From NCBI GenBank assembly GCA_023476565.1, contig JAMCVZ010000062.1, forward strand, positions 1 through 49,666: 49,666 nt of DNA. Reading direction: 5' to 3'. The position numbers and the translations under genes were made by a program. This DNA is from Nitrospirota bacterium (GTDB taxonomy: Bacteria; Nitrospirota; Thermodesulfovibrionia; Thermodesulfovibrionales; Dissulfurispiraceae). Each line of letters starts with the position of its first letter. The stretch's first letter is position 1. Below are positions 1-8,896 of the stretch, one piece after another. The notes beneath the pieces were generated by a model that had not been told where the DNA came from, searched no databases, and saw only the letters and a program-made list of their open reading frames with translations.

Positions 1-69
1 TTTTCACAGGCATGGGCATTGTGATATTGATATCCTCAAAAACACCCGGGGAATAAGCCTTTCAGCCTG

Positions 70-106
70 AAAAAATACCGCCCGCCTGCTCCGCAGTCGG
101 GCGGGC
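70..106 (-). terminator. Possible intrinsic terminator reading leftward
   Basis: A perfect 7-bp stem (80-86 with 100-106, GCCCGCC/GGCGGGC) has a 13-base loop. On the minus strand it is followed, after about four bases, by a run of six U (70-75). It lies over 400 bases beyond the end of the minus-strand NrfD gene, so it may close that operon or a lost gene. The distance lowers confidence. Confidence 0.4.
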
Positions 107-164
107 CAAGCCCCAAAAAACAAACCGCTGTTAACTCCCATCGCAAATTCTAAAAAAGCATGGA

Positions 165-340
165 TAGTGTGGTGTTTCATAAATACATGGAATAAGTCTG
201 TCCTTCGGCAGCGAAGCGAAGAAGCTTGCCGTGAGATTGCTTCGGGAATCCTTCCCTACCGGGGGACTGTCACTATTTACCAACAGTAGGTGGTTTACCA
301 CGGACGAAGCAGCAGCGGAGTCGTAGAATAGGGACTGTCA
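165..340 (+). repeat. Repeat element, long copy
   Basis: The left boundary TAGTGTGGTGTTTCA (165-179), an internal GGGGACTGTC (262-271), GGACGAAGC (302-310) and the right boundary GGAGTCGTAGAATAGGGACTG (317-337) all recur in the same order, inverted, at 21788-21870. The copy here is about 90 bases longer in the middle. No transposase is nearby. It is best read as a small non-autonomous or REP-like palindromic repeat family. Confidence 0.6.
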
Positions 341-527
341 CCTCACTCCCACATGAAACGTGGAGCCGGGACAATAACTCCGTGCGATCAAGCGATCTTT
401 TTCAGCAGGCTGTCAGGAGTGAATACGTGCTTTGCATCTTGTACGGTTGCTTTCTTTACTGATTATGGCATGATTACATTCCCCATTGCAGACCCGGTAA
501 GGGGGTGCTCCGGGCAGCCGGTCACCT

Positions 528-1772
528 TCAGGTGGTGGATACAGAAGTGTCTCCCTTTCCCTTGGTTTCAAATCTGAGCTTTCCCGTATATACGGGGACG
601 GCAAATTTGAGCAATATGGTATAGAGCAGCGCCCCTATGGCCCATATTCCCATGGCTACCAAAATCTCCTGAGTGCTGGGGGAGTATTCATAGATCTCCC
701 CGAGAGTATCAGGGACAAAGCCTGGGACCACAAGGCCCATACCTTTCTCTATGTATACGCCGGTTATTACAAAGAGGCATCCCATGTTAAGCGTCGTAAA
801 GTTCTCACGGGTCTTCGGAAAGAGAAACAGGAAGAATGCGGTAATGTTCAATACAGTTGCAAACCATATCCATGGAACAAGGCCAACCTTTCCATGGAGG
901 CCGAAGTAGAGATATTCGATGGGATAGGAATGTATACTCCCCGAATAAAATTCTTTAAACGCCTCTGCGCCGAGAAGGAACAGGTTCAGACCCATTGCGT
1001 AAGCGATCAATTCGGCAATCTTGAAAATCGCACGGTTTTCGATCTCCACATCCGAGCGCTTTCTGATAATCTGAAAGAGAATAAGCATTATGGCCGGGCC
1101 GGAACAGAATGCAGAGGCGAGGAACCGGGGTGCCAGGATCGAAGCATTCCAGTACGGCCTGGCCGACAGACCGTTATAGAGGAATGCCGTCACCGTATGT
1201 ATGCTGACTGCCCACGGTATGGAGAGTATGATTAAAGGCCCGATAACGGACATTTTGTATTCTTTTCCTATGGAGAGCCTGTACAGGACATAAAAAACGA
1301 TAATGGTGTTGATGGCGAGATAACCGTTTAATACTACCACATCCCAGGCTAAGAGGGATGACGGAAAGTTCATCGCCCCGATTGCGGGCAGGATATGCCA
1401 AACCCTGAGCGGCTGGCCGAGGTCGACCATGATAAAAAGTATGCACATGATAATAGCCGTTATGGCAAGCAGCTCCCCGAACAATACTATTTCCTTTATC
1501 GGCTTGAAATTATAGATGTAAGCGGGGACGACCAGCAGCACTGCCGCTGCAGCAACACCGACAAGGAAGGTAAAGTTCGAGATATAAAATCCCCATGAAA
1601 CCTGGTCTCTCATGGCAGTCGTAATGAGCCCTCTATGAAGCTGACCGATATATGCGCTTGCACCGAGGAGAATGAAAAACGACAGGAATCCAAGCCAGCA
1701 GTAATAACTCCTGCTCCCTGTGCAAACCTGCCGTAAGGCTATGAAAAAATTCTTTATGATACTGACGGCCAT
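528..1772 (-). CDS. NrfD/DsrP-type integral membrane quinone-interacting subunit
   Basis: A 414-residue polytopic protein with about ten hydrophobic segments, the typical size of DsrP/HmcC/NrfD-family subunits. The C-terminal stretch IEKGMGLVVPGFVPDTLGE, followed by an EYSPS motif, is the hallmark end of DsrP/HmcC-like proteins as I recall the family. These subunits exchange electrons between membrane quinones and a partner four-cluster Fe-S protein. The start has an AGGAGG site about 8 bases upstream. It is the last gene of the second cytochrome/Fe-S/NrfD module, 12 bases after the Fe-S gene. Direction of electron flow cannot be read from sequence. Assignment to the superfamily is firm; exact orthology to dsrP is not. 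Confidence 0.88.
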   Translation of the reverse strand: MAVSIIKNFFIALRQVCTGSRSYYCWLGFLSFFILLGASAYIGQLHRGLITTAMRDQVSWGFYISNFTFLVGVAAAAVLLVVPAYIYNFKPIKEIVLFGELLAITAIIMCILFIMVDLGQPLRVWHILPAIGAMNFPSSLLAWDVVVLNGYLAINTIIVFYVLYRLSIGKEYKMSVIGPLIILSIPWAVSIHTVTAFLYNGLSARPYWNASILAPRFLASAFCSGPAIMLILFQIIRKRSDVEIENRAIFKIAELIAYAMGLNLFLLGAEAFKEFYSGSIHSYPIEYLYFGLHGKVGLVPWIWFATVLNITAFFLFLFPKTRENFTTLNMGCLFVITGVYIEKGMGLVVPGFVPDTLGEIYEYSPSTQEILVAMGIWAIGALLYTILLKFAVPVYTGKLRFETKGKGDTSVSTT

Positions 1773-1784
1773 AATATCATCCTC

Positions 1785-2711
1785 CTATACTCCGTAAGCA
1801 AAGAAGTAGTAAAACTTCGGGTTTGTATTCAGGTCCTCTTTGAGCCTGAAGACCCTCTTGTGCTCGATGGCATACCGTATCTCGCTGTTCGGATCAAGGA
1901 GATTCCCGAATTTTCTTGCACCCACAGGGCACGCCTCCACGCATGCAGGATACTTTCCGTTCCTTGTCCTCTGTATGCAGAAAGTACACTTCTCTACAAC
2001 TCCTTTGTATCGCGGCCGGTTCCCGAGATAGTGTGTCTTCGGATTTATCTCCTCCGGCTTTCTGTTCGGCTCCGTCCAGTTGAAACGTCTCGCCCCGTAA
2101 GGGCAAGCAGCCATACAATACCTGCAGCCTATACACCAGTTATAATCTACCACGACGATACCGTCGGGTTCCTTCCAGGTTGCCTGTGTCGGACACGCCC
2201 TCACACAAGGGGGATTTTCGCACTGCTGACACTGAACAGGCATATAAAAGTATCCGGGCTCAGGGACCTGTGAAGGGTTATAGTATTTCTCGGATTCCTC
2301 AAGGTCGACCCATTTCTCACCTTTTTTAAAGCGAAGAACTGTTATCCAGTGTATCTGGGGATCTTTGGACTGATTATTCTCTTCAACACATGCGTAGACA
2401 CACCTTCTGCATCCAATGCACCGTGAAAGATCAAGGCCATACCCGAACAAAACCCCCGGTATGGCGCTCTCGTTGCCGACTTTGATCTCTTTTTTATATT
2501 TCTGTTCGTATTCTCTTTCCAGGCGCTGAATGACTTTCTTCTTCTCGGCATCATTCATTTCCCTGAAGTGCTTCTGGAAGAACGCCTCCCAGAAAGAGGC
2601 ATCCGCTTTATTGAGAGGAAGCATGGCGCCGGCCAGCCCGGCCGCAGCGCCTTTCAAGAAGGTCCTCCGGTTTATATTCAGTTCTCTTTTCTTTCCTTTT
2701 ATTCTTTTCAT
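1785..2711 (-). CDS. Tat-exported four-cluster [4Fe-4S] protein, DsrO/NrfC/PsrB-like
   Basis: A 308-residue protein. The N-terminus carries a twin-arginine signal (NRRTFLKGAAAGLAGA), so it acts outside the cytoplasmic membrane. Four cysteine groups follow in the DmsB/PsrB order: CIGCRRCVYAC near residue 98, CQQCENPPCVRACP near 160, CIGCRYCMAACP near 190, and CTFC...CVEACP near 240-260, enough for four cubane clusters. It would relay electrons between the tetrahaem cytochrome encoded upstream and the NrfD-type protein encoded 12 bases downstream. It resembles DsrO by context and layout, but no dsrAB, dsrC or dsrMK gene is in the window, so the symbol is withheld. Confidence 0.88.
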   Translation of the reverse strand: MKRIKGKKRELNINRRTFLKGAAAGLAGAMLPLNKADASFWEAFFQKHFREMNDAEKKKVIQRLEREYEQKYKKEIKVGNESAIPGVLFGYGLDLSRCIGCRRCVYACVEENNQSKDPQIHWITVLRFKKGEKWVDLEESEKYYNPSQVPEPGYFYMPVQCQQCENPPCVRACPTQATWKEPDGIVVVDYNWCIGCRYCMAACPYGARRFNWTEPNRKPEEINPKTHYLGNRPRYKGVVEKCTFCIQRTRNGKYPACVEACPVGARKFGNLLDPNSEIRYAIEHKRVFRLKEDLNTNPKFYYFFAYGV

Positions 2712-2732
2712 AGCGCCCCTCGATGGTCCTCT

Positions 2733-3251
2733 CTATTTTATATCTGACGGTCTTACCGGAGGCGGTAAGGGTTTGATAGGCTTAAACCTCGGCTCATGCG
2801 GCCAATGGCAGTGGACGCATAACCTGTATTGTTTCTCTCCATTCCACATCCCTGTTCTCTTGCCGTGGAGCCCCGCCTTCCATTCGCGGAGTATTGTGCC
2901 GTGACATTGGCCGCAGAGGTTGTATGACTCCTCAAAGCTTACCGATTTGCCGTTTGCAAGTCTTAACTTATCCCTGTTATCAGGATTATGGCAGTCGAAA
3001 CACCACCCACCGGGCATATGTTTGAGTACGATATCCTGGTGCATTTGTTCGAGTTTTCTTGGTTTCCTGTTAACAGGCATACCCTGGTGGCATTGTGAGC
3101 ATGGGAATATTCCCGGTGAGAAAGGCGGGGGAGGGACTAAGAAATGCTTTGGCACATCCTGCTCTGCTGACTCAGCAAAAGAGGATTGCAAAAGGAATAA
3201 AAGAAATACTCCTGCAAGGACGATAAGCCCTGTCTTTTTGTATTTTTCCAT
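2733..3251 (-). CDS. Periplasmic tetrahaem cytochrome c of module 2
   Basis: A 172-residue protein with a cleavable Sec signal (residues 1-26) and four CXXCH haem sites: CSQCH, CFDCH, CGQCH and CVHCH. A proline-rich tail (KPLPPPVRP) follows the last site. It heads the second cytochrome/Fe-S/NrfD module and lies just after a strong terminator at 3322-3355, so this module may have its own promoter in the short gap or depend on read-through. Its role is probably that of electron entry or exit subunit for the Fe-S/NrfD pair, by analogy with DsrJ/HmcA-type partners. It is not a canonical trihaem DsrJ. Confidence 0.85.
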   Translation of the reverse strand: MEKYKKTGLIVLAGVFLLFLLQSSFAESAEQDVPKHFLVPPPPFSPGIFPCSQCHQGMPVNRKPRKLEQMHQDIVLKHMPGGWCFDCHNPDNRDKLRLANGKSVSFEESYNLCGQCHGTILREWKAGLHGKRTGMWNGEKQYRLCVHCHWPHEPRFKPIKPLPPPVRPSDIK

Positions 3252-3321
3252 ATTGTCGCCTCGAAACTTTCCCAGTTATTATATAGATAGCGGGGGGCGT
3301 ATTTCAAGTATTTTTCCATCG

Positions 3322-3355
3322 AAAAAAATCTCCCCGACGATCTCCATCGGGGAGA
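3322..3355 (-). terminator. Strong intrinsic terminator between the two NrfD modules
   Basis: A perfect 9-bp stem (3329-3337 TCTCCCCGA with 3347-3355 TCGGGGAGA) with a 9-base loop is followed on the minus strand by seven U (3322-3328). It sits 20 bases after the stop of the NrfD gene of module 1 and about 70 bases before the start of the module 2 cytochrome. It is oriented to end leftward transcription. Confidence 0.88.
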
Positions 3356-3374
3356 CGGCAAGAAAAAAACTATT

Positions 3375-4628
3375 TTAATGGGATTCCTTGTAATTAAAGA
3401 TGGGGAATATCTTGCTAAACACCCAGAACAGCACAAAGGGCATAATAAAGATACCGACCGCGCCGAAAAAGCCCTCTTTCAAAGTCTCTATATCATGCGG
3501 AATTATCGGCATGTGGTAATGCATGTAGCCTGCAAAAGTCAAAGAGAACGCCTGTCCGCCGATGACGACATTATACCTCATCATGAAGACGCCGAAGAGG
3601 ACAAGAATGACACCGACGACGGTTCTTCTCAACGTCAGCTTCGGCAGCAGGAAGAGAATAAACGGCACAAGATTTCCGAGCCCGTATTGGAGAATAAAAA
3701 TATCGGTAAAGTCCCTCCCGTAAATGACGCTTCTCAAAACATCCCATGATTTGACCGCGGTGTATCCCCTGAAGATGAGGTCCAGCAGCTCGAGGCTGAT
3801 GGCTAATATGAGGAAAAACAACAGGTATTTCGCGGTCATCTGTATCACGTGGATCTCGACGCTCTTTATCTTCTCTTTGGACTGATAGCCCGCATACTGA
3901 GCCTTTTGGCGCGATACGAACATCTTCCTCAGCTCCATAGTGACTATATAGGTGAGCATGCAGAGCGCAATCCCCGACACAACGGCAGACATAATGAATA
4001 TGACGGGCATGAGCGGCGTCATCCAGAGCGCGTTCGCCTTAACCGAACCAAAGATGAAGCCCGCATACCCGTGAAGAAAGCAGGCGACGGGAATACCAAA
4101 ACCCGCAAGCACCTTAATGGCCTTTTCATCTCTCTTCAGGGCTCCCTCGCTTATATCATATACCCCGAGGGTCAGGGTACAGAAAATGAAATACCCGATC
4201 CATTCAAACCGGCTCTTGTCCTGCTTTTCCCTGAGGGCCTGGGCCGTCTCGACGAAATGCTTCCTGTATAAAAACCAGAGCTCAGATGCAACAATGGCGC
4301 CGTAGGAGAAGAACACGATACCGAAGGCGGCGATGGCGGAAGTAAAATGCGGGGTCATCATGACATTGATGCCCCTGAACGGGTGCTGGAGATGCAAAAT
4401 AATAGGCACGGGCGCGGCAAAAAGAAGGGCAAAGGAAAAGACGAGCGCAAACCGCGCAATGTCCTTCAGTTCCTTTATACCGAAAACATGGTAGAGGGAC
4501 GAAAGGACAAAGGCGCCAGCGACGAGCCCCGTCATAAAGGGATACATGACAATCTGAATGCCCCAATAAATATATTCATTCGGAGTGACAAACAGCTCCT
4601 TTAACGTCCAGACTTCTCCGTGAACCAT
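3375..4628 (-). CDS. NrfD/HybB-type integral membrane subunit of module 1
   Basis: A 417-residue protein with about ten membrane segments. The motif MRYNVVIGGQAFS near residue 350 is typical of the NrfD/HybB branch, distinct from the DsrP-like branch at 528-1772. It would be the quinone-reacting anchor for the Fe-S protein encoded immediately upstream (2-base gap). The gene is the last of module 1 and is followed by a strong terminator. The two NrfD-type proteins in this locus belong to different branches, which argues against a recent tandem duplication and for a composite complex or two separate complexes. Confidence 0.87.
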   Translation of the reverse strand: MVHGEVWTLKELFVTPNEYIYWGIQIVMYPFMTGLVAGAFVLSSLYHVFGIKELKDIARFALVFSFALLFAAPVPIILHLQHPFRGINVMMTPHFTSAIAAFGIVFFSYGAIVASELWFLYRKHFVETAQALREKQDKSRFEWIGYFIFCTLTLGVYDISEGALKRDEKAIKVLAGFGIPVACFLHGYAGFIFGSVKANALWMTPLMPVIFIMSAVVSGIALCMLTYIVTMELRKMFVSRQKAQYAGYQSKEKIKSVEIHVIQMTAKYLLFFLILAISLELLDLIFRGYTAVKSWDVLRSVIYGRDFTDIFILQYGLGNLVPFILFLLPKLTLRRTVVGVILVLFGVFMMRYNVVIGGQAFSLTFAGYMHYHMPIIPHDIETLKEGFFGAVGIFIMPFVLFWVFSKIFPIFNYKESH

Positions 4629-4630
4629 GG

Positions 4631-5413
4631 CTATCTTACCTCCTCATCAAGACCTATGTAATAGACCTGCGGTTTCGTTCCGTATTCGCTCTTCAATATC
4701 CCTACCCTCTCCGTCATGATTATCCTTGCTACAGGGTCGTTGGGGTCCTTGATGTTTCCTATTCTCCGCGCTCCGAAGGGACATGCCTCGACGCATGCGG
4801 TCTGCATCCCTTTGCTGATCCTGTGATAGCAGAAATTGCATTTCTCAGCCGTATGGTATTTCGGGTGGAAAAACCTGGCTCCGTATGGGCATGCCATGAT
4901 GCAGTACCCGCAGCCGATGCACCATGTCCTGTCTACGAGGACAACACCGTCCGGTGCCTGATAGGTGGCGCCGACCGGGCACACCTGCACGCAGGGCGGG
5001 TTCTCGCACTGGTTGCAGAGTTTGGGGACAAAGAAGGCTTTCCTGATATCCTCTTTCTTAATGTCCTGATATTTACCTAATCCGAGATCGATCTTATTTG
5101 TTGTAAAGCCGTCCCGTGCGCCTTTCGGCGTATCGGCAAAGAGTTTTCCATCCTTGGTAAGGACATATCTTTCAACCCATGTCCTTGTGACATTGGCATC
5201 ATAGGGAATCTCATTCTCGTTCTTGCATGCCTTAACGCACAAGCCGCAGCCTACGCATTTGTAAGTGTCGACAAGGAATACCCACCTCACTTTGGATGGG
5301 CCGGATTTTCCTGCAAGGAGTTTTTTCGGATTTATCATTTCCAGAGCGGTAAGAGGCGCTGCCAGCCCCGCCACTCCAACCGCGTATTTTAAAAGTTCCC
5401 TTCTCGTTATCAC
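4631..5413 (-). CDS. Tat-exported four-cluster [4Fe-4S] protein of module 1
   Basis: A GTG start at 5413 is preferred because AGGAGG lies 6 bases upstream and it yields a compact twin-arginine signal (TRRELLKYAVGVAGLAAP). Longer frames would overlap the cytochrome gene upstream. The product is 260 residues. Four cysteine groups are seen: CVGCGLCVKAC, CNQCENPPCVQVCP, CIGCGYCIMACP and CNFC...CVEACP, the DmsB/NrfC/PsrB pattern. It should pass electrons between the tetrahaem cytochrome (10-base gap upstream) and the NrfD protein (2-base gap downstream) on the periplasmic side. Confidence 0.88.
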   Translation of the reverse strand: MITRRELLKYAVGVAGLAAPLTALEMINPKKLLAGKSGPSKVRWVFLVDTYKCVGCGLCVKACKNENEIPYDANVTRTWVERYVLTKDGKLFADTPKGARDGFTTNKIDLGLGKYQDIKKEDIRKAFFVPKLCNQCENPPCVQVCPVGATYQAPDGVVLVDRTWCIGCGYCIMACPYGARFFHPKYHTAEKCNFCYHRISKGMQTACVEACPFGARRIGNIKDPNDPVARIIMTERVGILKSEYGTKPQVYYIGLDEEVR

Positions 5414-5423
5414 TTCAATCCTC

Positions 5424-5894
5424 CTATCGTATACTGAGATTAGGTTTATGCGGGTTATGACACGTAGAGCATTCAAAATCCCGGTTATGCCTGTCAGGGT
5501 CTATTCCTCTGATCTTTGCCCTTCCGCTCGTCGGATAAGGAAGGGGATAGTGACACCTGAGGCACAGTTGCCGGCTCCGGTCAATGGTTAATTTTGGAGG
5601 ATTAGCCGGATGATCGACGGCAGGTCCGTGGCAATTCTCACACTGGATGATCGCATGCGGCGATCTCATGATACTCTCGTATTTATCGGAATGACAGTCT
5701 TTGCAGTAATCTCTCCCCTGGTACTTAACCTGTACTTTTTTCCAATCCTCTATATTGCCTTCCCTGTACCAGCCGTACATATAACCTCTTTCATGAACGC
5801 CGAAGTCGTGCGGCACATAGAAGGATCTCGCAATCAGGATCAGTATGATAATCCCTATTACGACAAAGAGCGGCCTAAAAACGTGATTCCCCAT
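5424..5894 (-). CDS. Membrane-anchored tetrahaem cytochrome c of module 1
   Basis: The start at 5894 is chosen because GGAGGT lies 6 bases upstream; the longer frame has no ribosome site. The product is 156 residues with one N-terminal membrane segment (about residues 6-24) that lacks a clear cleavage site. Four haem sites follow: CKDCH, CENCH, CLRCH and CSTCH. It lies between the 11-haem cytochrome and the Fe-S protein, suggesting it passes electrons between them. It is not obviously a duplicate of the module 2 cytochrome: haem spacing and anchoring differ. Confidence 0.85.
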   Translation of the reverse strand: MGNHVFRPLFVVIGIIILILIARSFYVPHDFGVHERGYMYGWYREGNIEDWKKVQVKYQGRDYCKDCHSDKYESIMRSPHAIIQCENCHGPAVDHPANPPKLTIDRSRQLCLRCHYPLPYPTSGRAKIRGIDPDRHNRDFECSTCHNPHKPNLSIR

Positions 5895-5996
5895 ACAATT
5901 ACCTCCCGAATATGGTACAACTAAAATCCTCAAATCTACCGGAGGCAAAGAGGAAGCGCCCCTTTACCCCCCTTTTTTTATCATTTCTTGCGCCTG

Positions 5997-6998
5997 TTAC
6001 GATCCTATGAATTTCTTCGGATCCCTGTATTCATGACATTTTATACAATCCTTCTTGGCCTGGGCCTGGGTAATCCGCCATACATGCGGTTTGTGGCAGT
6101 CCATGCACTTCATGTTCATCATTTTAATATGCAGGCCGTGCTTACCGACGCCCGGCTGGACCTTGTGGCACTTCAGGCAATCGCCCATATCGGGCTTGAC
6201 CTTTGCGTGCGGCTTATGGCACACATAGCAGTAGAACTGCATCGGCGCATCAGCGGGAACGTTTATCTTTATCGCCTTTTTGACAAGCCGTGACGACGGC
6301 TGGAAATATTTCACATCGATTGTGCCGTCGGCAATGAGCTGCTTCCTTATCTGCTCGCCGCCATGGCAGAACAGGCACTTCGTCCGCCCCGGTTTCAGGT
6401 CCTTGGTGCGGTCGGTATGGCAGTTGAGGCAGGCGAGCTTTTCCATTCCCGTTCCATGCACCTCCCTGTCCTTATGGCACTTGAGGCAGAACCTTTCCTC
6501 GGGCAGGAACTGGTGCGTAATATACCCGTGGCATTTGGAGCACTCTATCTGCTCTATGAATACATGCTTGGCATGGTAGCGGGAGTGGTTTACCAGAGGC
6601 GCGTTGGGATATTTGCTGTTCCTCTCCCAGTGGCACTGTATGCAAATCTTCCATGCCACGATAATCGCGCCGTGCCTCGGCGATACGGTCCTCTGTCCCA
6701 GGACCGCAAACCGGTACATCTGGATGACCTGGTCCTTCTTGGTGGAGTGGTGGCATTCGTGGCAGTTGACTGTTTTATGAACGCTGTGCGCCCACGCCTT
6801 GTTCGCCTTGTCGTGGACATGACACATCAGGCAGGCATTGGGATCGTTCTCGAAATAATCGTTGATCTTATAGCCTATGAGACCCATGCCGACAAAGAAC
6901 AACAACGCGAATGTTATAAGAATCATTCTGGCCCTTGCCGAGATCCCCTCATTGAACCAGGCGATAATTCTTTTTAAGAGTGTAAATGGGTTGAACAT
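5997..6998 (-). CDS. NapC/NirT-type undecahaem cytochrome c
   Basis: A 333-residue protein with a single N-terminal membrane anchor (about residues 24-46) and eleven CXXCH sites: CLMCH, CHECH, CIQCH, CSKCH, CLKCH, CLNCH, CLFCH, CYVCH, CLKCH, CMDCH and CIKCH. The N-terminal part resembles NapC/NirT quinol dehydrogenases, normally four or five haems; the C-terminal two-thirds is an added haem array. It is first in the locus, 76 bases after hemL, and would act as an electron conduit on the outer face of the membrane. GGGGAGG lies about 11 bases before the ATG. The terminal partner is unknown. Confidence 0.87.
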   Translation of the reverse strand: MFNPFTLLKRIIAWFNEGISARARMILITFALLFFVGMGLIGYKINDYFENDPNACLMCHVHDKANKAWAHSVHKTVNCHECHHSTKKDQVIQMYRFAVLGQRTVSPRHGAIIVAWKICIQCHWERNSKYPNAPLVNHSRYHAKHVFIEQIECSKCHGYITHQFLPEERFCLKCHKDREVHGTGMEKLACLNCHTDRTKDLKPGRTKCLFCHGGEQIRKQLIADGTIDVKYFQPSSRLVKKAIKINVPADAPMQFYCYVCHKPHAKVKPDMGDCLKCHKVQPGVGKHGLHIKMMNMKCMDCHKPHVWRITQAQAKKDCIKCHEYRDPKKFIGS

Positions 6999-7074
6999 CT
7001 GCTGAAAACCTCCCCTTTATGCTTGAAAATTACAGCGCCCCTGCAAATTCCGAGAAACCTGCGCAGCCCCTGTA

Positions 7075-8364
7075 TCATTTTTTCAGCCCGGACAGGACCT
7101 TGTATGCAGCCCCGGCGGTCTTGTCTATATCGGCCTTTGTATGGGCGAGGGAAATGAATCCGGCTTCGAACTGCGACGGTGCAAGGTTTATCCCCTGATC
7201 CAGCATCCCCCTGAAAAACTCTGAAAAGCTCTCTTTATTTGAAGTCTTTGCTGTTTTGTAGTCAACGACGTCCGTATCGGTAAAATAGGTGCAGAACATG
7301 GAGCCGGCCCTGTAAAATCTGGTCTTGACCCCGGCCCTTTTCGCCGCATCCCTCAGACCCTCTTCGAGCTGCCGCATTGCCTTTTCAAGCTTCTCATAGG
7401 CGCCTTTTCGTGAAAGTATCTTCAATGTCTCAATGCCCGCCGTCATCGCAAGGGGGTTCCCCGACAGTGTCCCCGCCTGATAAACGGGTCCCTCGGGGGA
7501 TATCTTCGACATGATCTCCCTTTTGCCTCCGTATGCGCCGACAGGCAATCCTCCACCGATAACCTTTCCGAGGCATGTCATATCAGGCTTTATTCCGTAA
7601 TACGCCTGGGCGCCGCCGTAAGATACCCTGAAGCCTGTCATTACCTCGTCGAAGATAAGGATGATGCCGTACTTTTTGGTCTCTTTTCTCAATGTTTCCA
7701 GGAAACCGGGCACGGGCAGCACACAGCCGATATTCCCCACGACAGGCTCGACAATGACGCATGCTATGGATTTCCATTCCCTGCCCACCAGATCCTTGAA
7801 AGCTTTGATATCGTTGAAAGGGAGCGTCATGGTGTTCCTGGCGCATGCTTTCGGAACACCGGGGCTGTCGGGGATACCGAAGGTCGCCGCACCCGAACCC
7901 GCTTTGACGAGAAGACCGTCGGCGTGGCCGTGGTAGCACCCTTCGAACTTTATTATCTTGTCCCTTCCCGTAAATCCCCTCGCGGCCCTGACGGCGCTCA
8001 TGGCGGCCTCTGTGCCGGAATTGACCATTCTTATCTTCTCTATGGAAGGATAGGCCCTGATAACCATTTGGGCGAGCTCTATCTCAAGGGGCGTCGGCGC
8101 TCCGAAGCTGGCGCCGTTTTCGACGGCCGCCTTGAGTGCCCTCACCACCGAGGGGTGGGAATGCCCCACGATCATCGGCCCCCAGGAAAGCACATAATCT
8201 ATATATTCGTTTCCATCGACATCGTAAATTTTTGAACCTTTTGCCTTTTTGATAAAAAGCGGAGAGCCGCCAACCGCCTTGAATGCCCTGACCGGACTGT
8301 TCACTCCTCCGGGCATCAAGCCGACTGCTTTTTCATAGAGAGTCTTTGATTTAATCAGTTTCAT
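7075..8364 (-). CDS. hemL: Glutamate-1-semialdehyde 2,1-aminomutase
   Basis: A 429-residue PLP enzyme that converts glutamate-1-semialdehyde to 5-aminolevulinate in the C5 route to haem. Signatures include the N-terminal [13 protein letters not shown], the NSGTEAAM phosphate-binding stretch, FDEVMTGFR with the cofactor Asp, and the AGTLSGNP stretch after the catalytic region. The ATG at 8364 begins the family-typical N-terminus; the longer frame adds 32 atypical residues. Placement directly upstream of an 11-haem cytochrome operon fits the haem demand. A sigma-70 type promoter is visible at 8388-8417. Confidence 0.96.
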   Translation of the reverse strand: MKLIKSKTLYEKAVGLMPGGVNSPVRAFKAVGGSPLFIKKAKGSKIYDVDGNEYIDYVLSWGPMIVGHSHPSVVRALKAAVENGASFGAPTPLEIELAQMVIRAYPSIEKIRMVNSGTEAAMSAVRAARGFTGRDKIIKFEGCYHGHADGLLVKAGSGAATFGIPDSPGVPKACARNTMTLPFNDIKAFKDLVGREWKSIACVIVEPVVGNIGCVLPVPGFLETLRKETKKYGIILIFDEVMTGFRVSYGGAQAYYGIKPDMTCLGKVIGGGLPVGAYGGKREIMSKISPEGPVYQAGTLSGNPLAMTAGIETLKILSRKGAYEKLEKAMRQLEEGLRDAAKRAGVKTRFYRAGSMFCTYFTDTDVVDYKTAKTSNKESFSEFFRGMLDQGINLAPSQFEAGFISLAHTKADIDKTAGAAYKVLSGLKK

Positions 8365-8387
8365 ATCTGTTAAGCTTAAAACATGAA

Positions 8388-8417
8388 AATGTATCACAAA
8401 CATTTCATATTTGTCAA
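8388..8417 (-). promoter_or_regulatory. Sigma-70-type promoter for hemL
   Basis: On the minus strand a perfect TTGACA (-35, 8412-8417) is followed after 18 bases by TACATT (-10, 8388-8393). The hemL start codon lies about 24 bases downstream of the -10 box. Confidence 0.5.
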
Positions 8418-8600
8418 AAAAATAGAGGAAAGGCGCAGGAAACCGTGATTGCGGATGCAAGAGAGCCCCCGCTTTTCACAGCGCACTCGAACTTATGAAA
8501 TCGGCTGTTTCATTCTAAACAGCGGGGGGACGTTCAAACCCTGCCGTGCTGACCGGCCGGGAGGGGGAGGACACGGAAAGGGACCGCTCTGCGTAACCGC

Positions 8601-8894
8601 TTAATTCTCCACATGCAACGTCTTTACCGCCTCAAATTTCCGCCCCTTGTTGTCGATAAACACCGCCTTAACCTCCGATGACCGGGCAGCCTTCAGGAAA
8701 AAACTCACCCTCGGATCGTCGCTTACCCCGGGGGTCATGGCATACTGGAATACCAGCGTACCGCCGTAGTAGACCATGAGTTTTTGAAGGTATTCCTGCG
8801 ATTTCATGGCATGGTTTATCCTTACTTTCACCTCCACGGTATCGCCCTTTTTCACCTTTTCCGGCAATGCCAATTCAGGCGTCGTCTGGTTCAT
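8601..8894 (-). CDS. soxZ: Sulfur-oxidation carrier subunit SoxZ, copy 1
   Basis: A 97-residue cytoplasm-type start with no signal peptide; SoxZ is normally co-exported with Tat-targeted SoxY. The start at 8894 has AAGGAG nearby and leaves a 2-base gap after soxY. SoxZ forms the beta-sandwich partner of SoxY, the sulfur-carrying heterodimer of the Sox cycle. Typical features are the INHAM segment with KSQEYLQK, the YAMTPGVSDDP stretch, and the C-terminal strand. This copy belongs to the unit DUF302-rhodanese-soxY-soxZ. No soxAX or soxCD gene follows. Confidence 0.88.
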   Translation of the reverse strand: MNQTTPELALPEKVKKGDTVEVKVRINHAMKSQEYLQKLMVYYGGTLVFQYAMTPGVSDDPRVSFFLKAARSSEVKAVFIDNKGRKFEAVKTLHVEN

Positions 8895-8896
8895 GG

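Larger units (their letters stand above)
1..527. other. Intergenic region without a supported gene
   Basis: No reading frame here has a convincing ribosome site or recognisable product. The stretch holds a GC-rich hairpin (80-106) and one copy of a repeat element (165-340) whose partner lies at 21788-21870 in the opposite orientation. At the left edge a minus-strand ATG (17-19) runs out of the window, which is too little to call a gene. Confidence 0.6.

Noticed and set aside
1-19. Possible start of a minus-strand gene leaving the window
   Set aside because: Only six codons are visible, with a weak ribosome site; not enough to call.
528-6998. Assignment of the cluster as dsrMKJOP
   Set aside because: No dsrM or dsrK gene is present and neither cytochrome is a trihaem DsrJ; only the Fe-S and NrfD parts resemble DsrO and DsrP.
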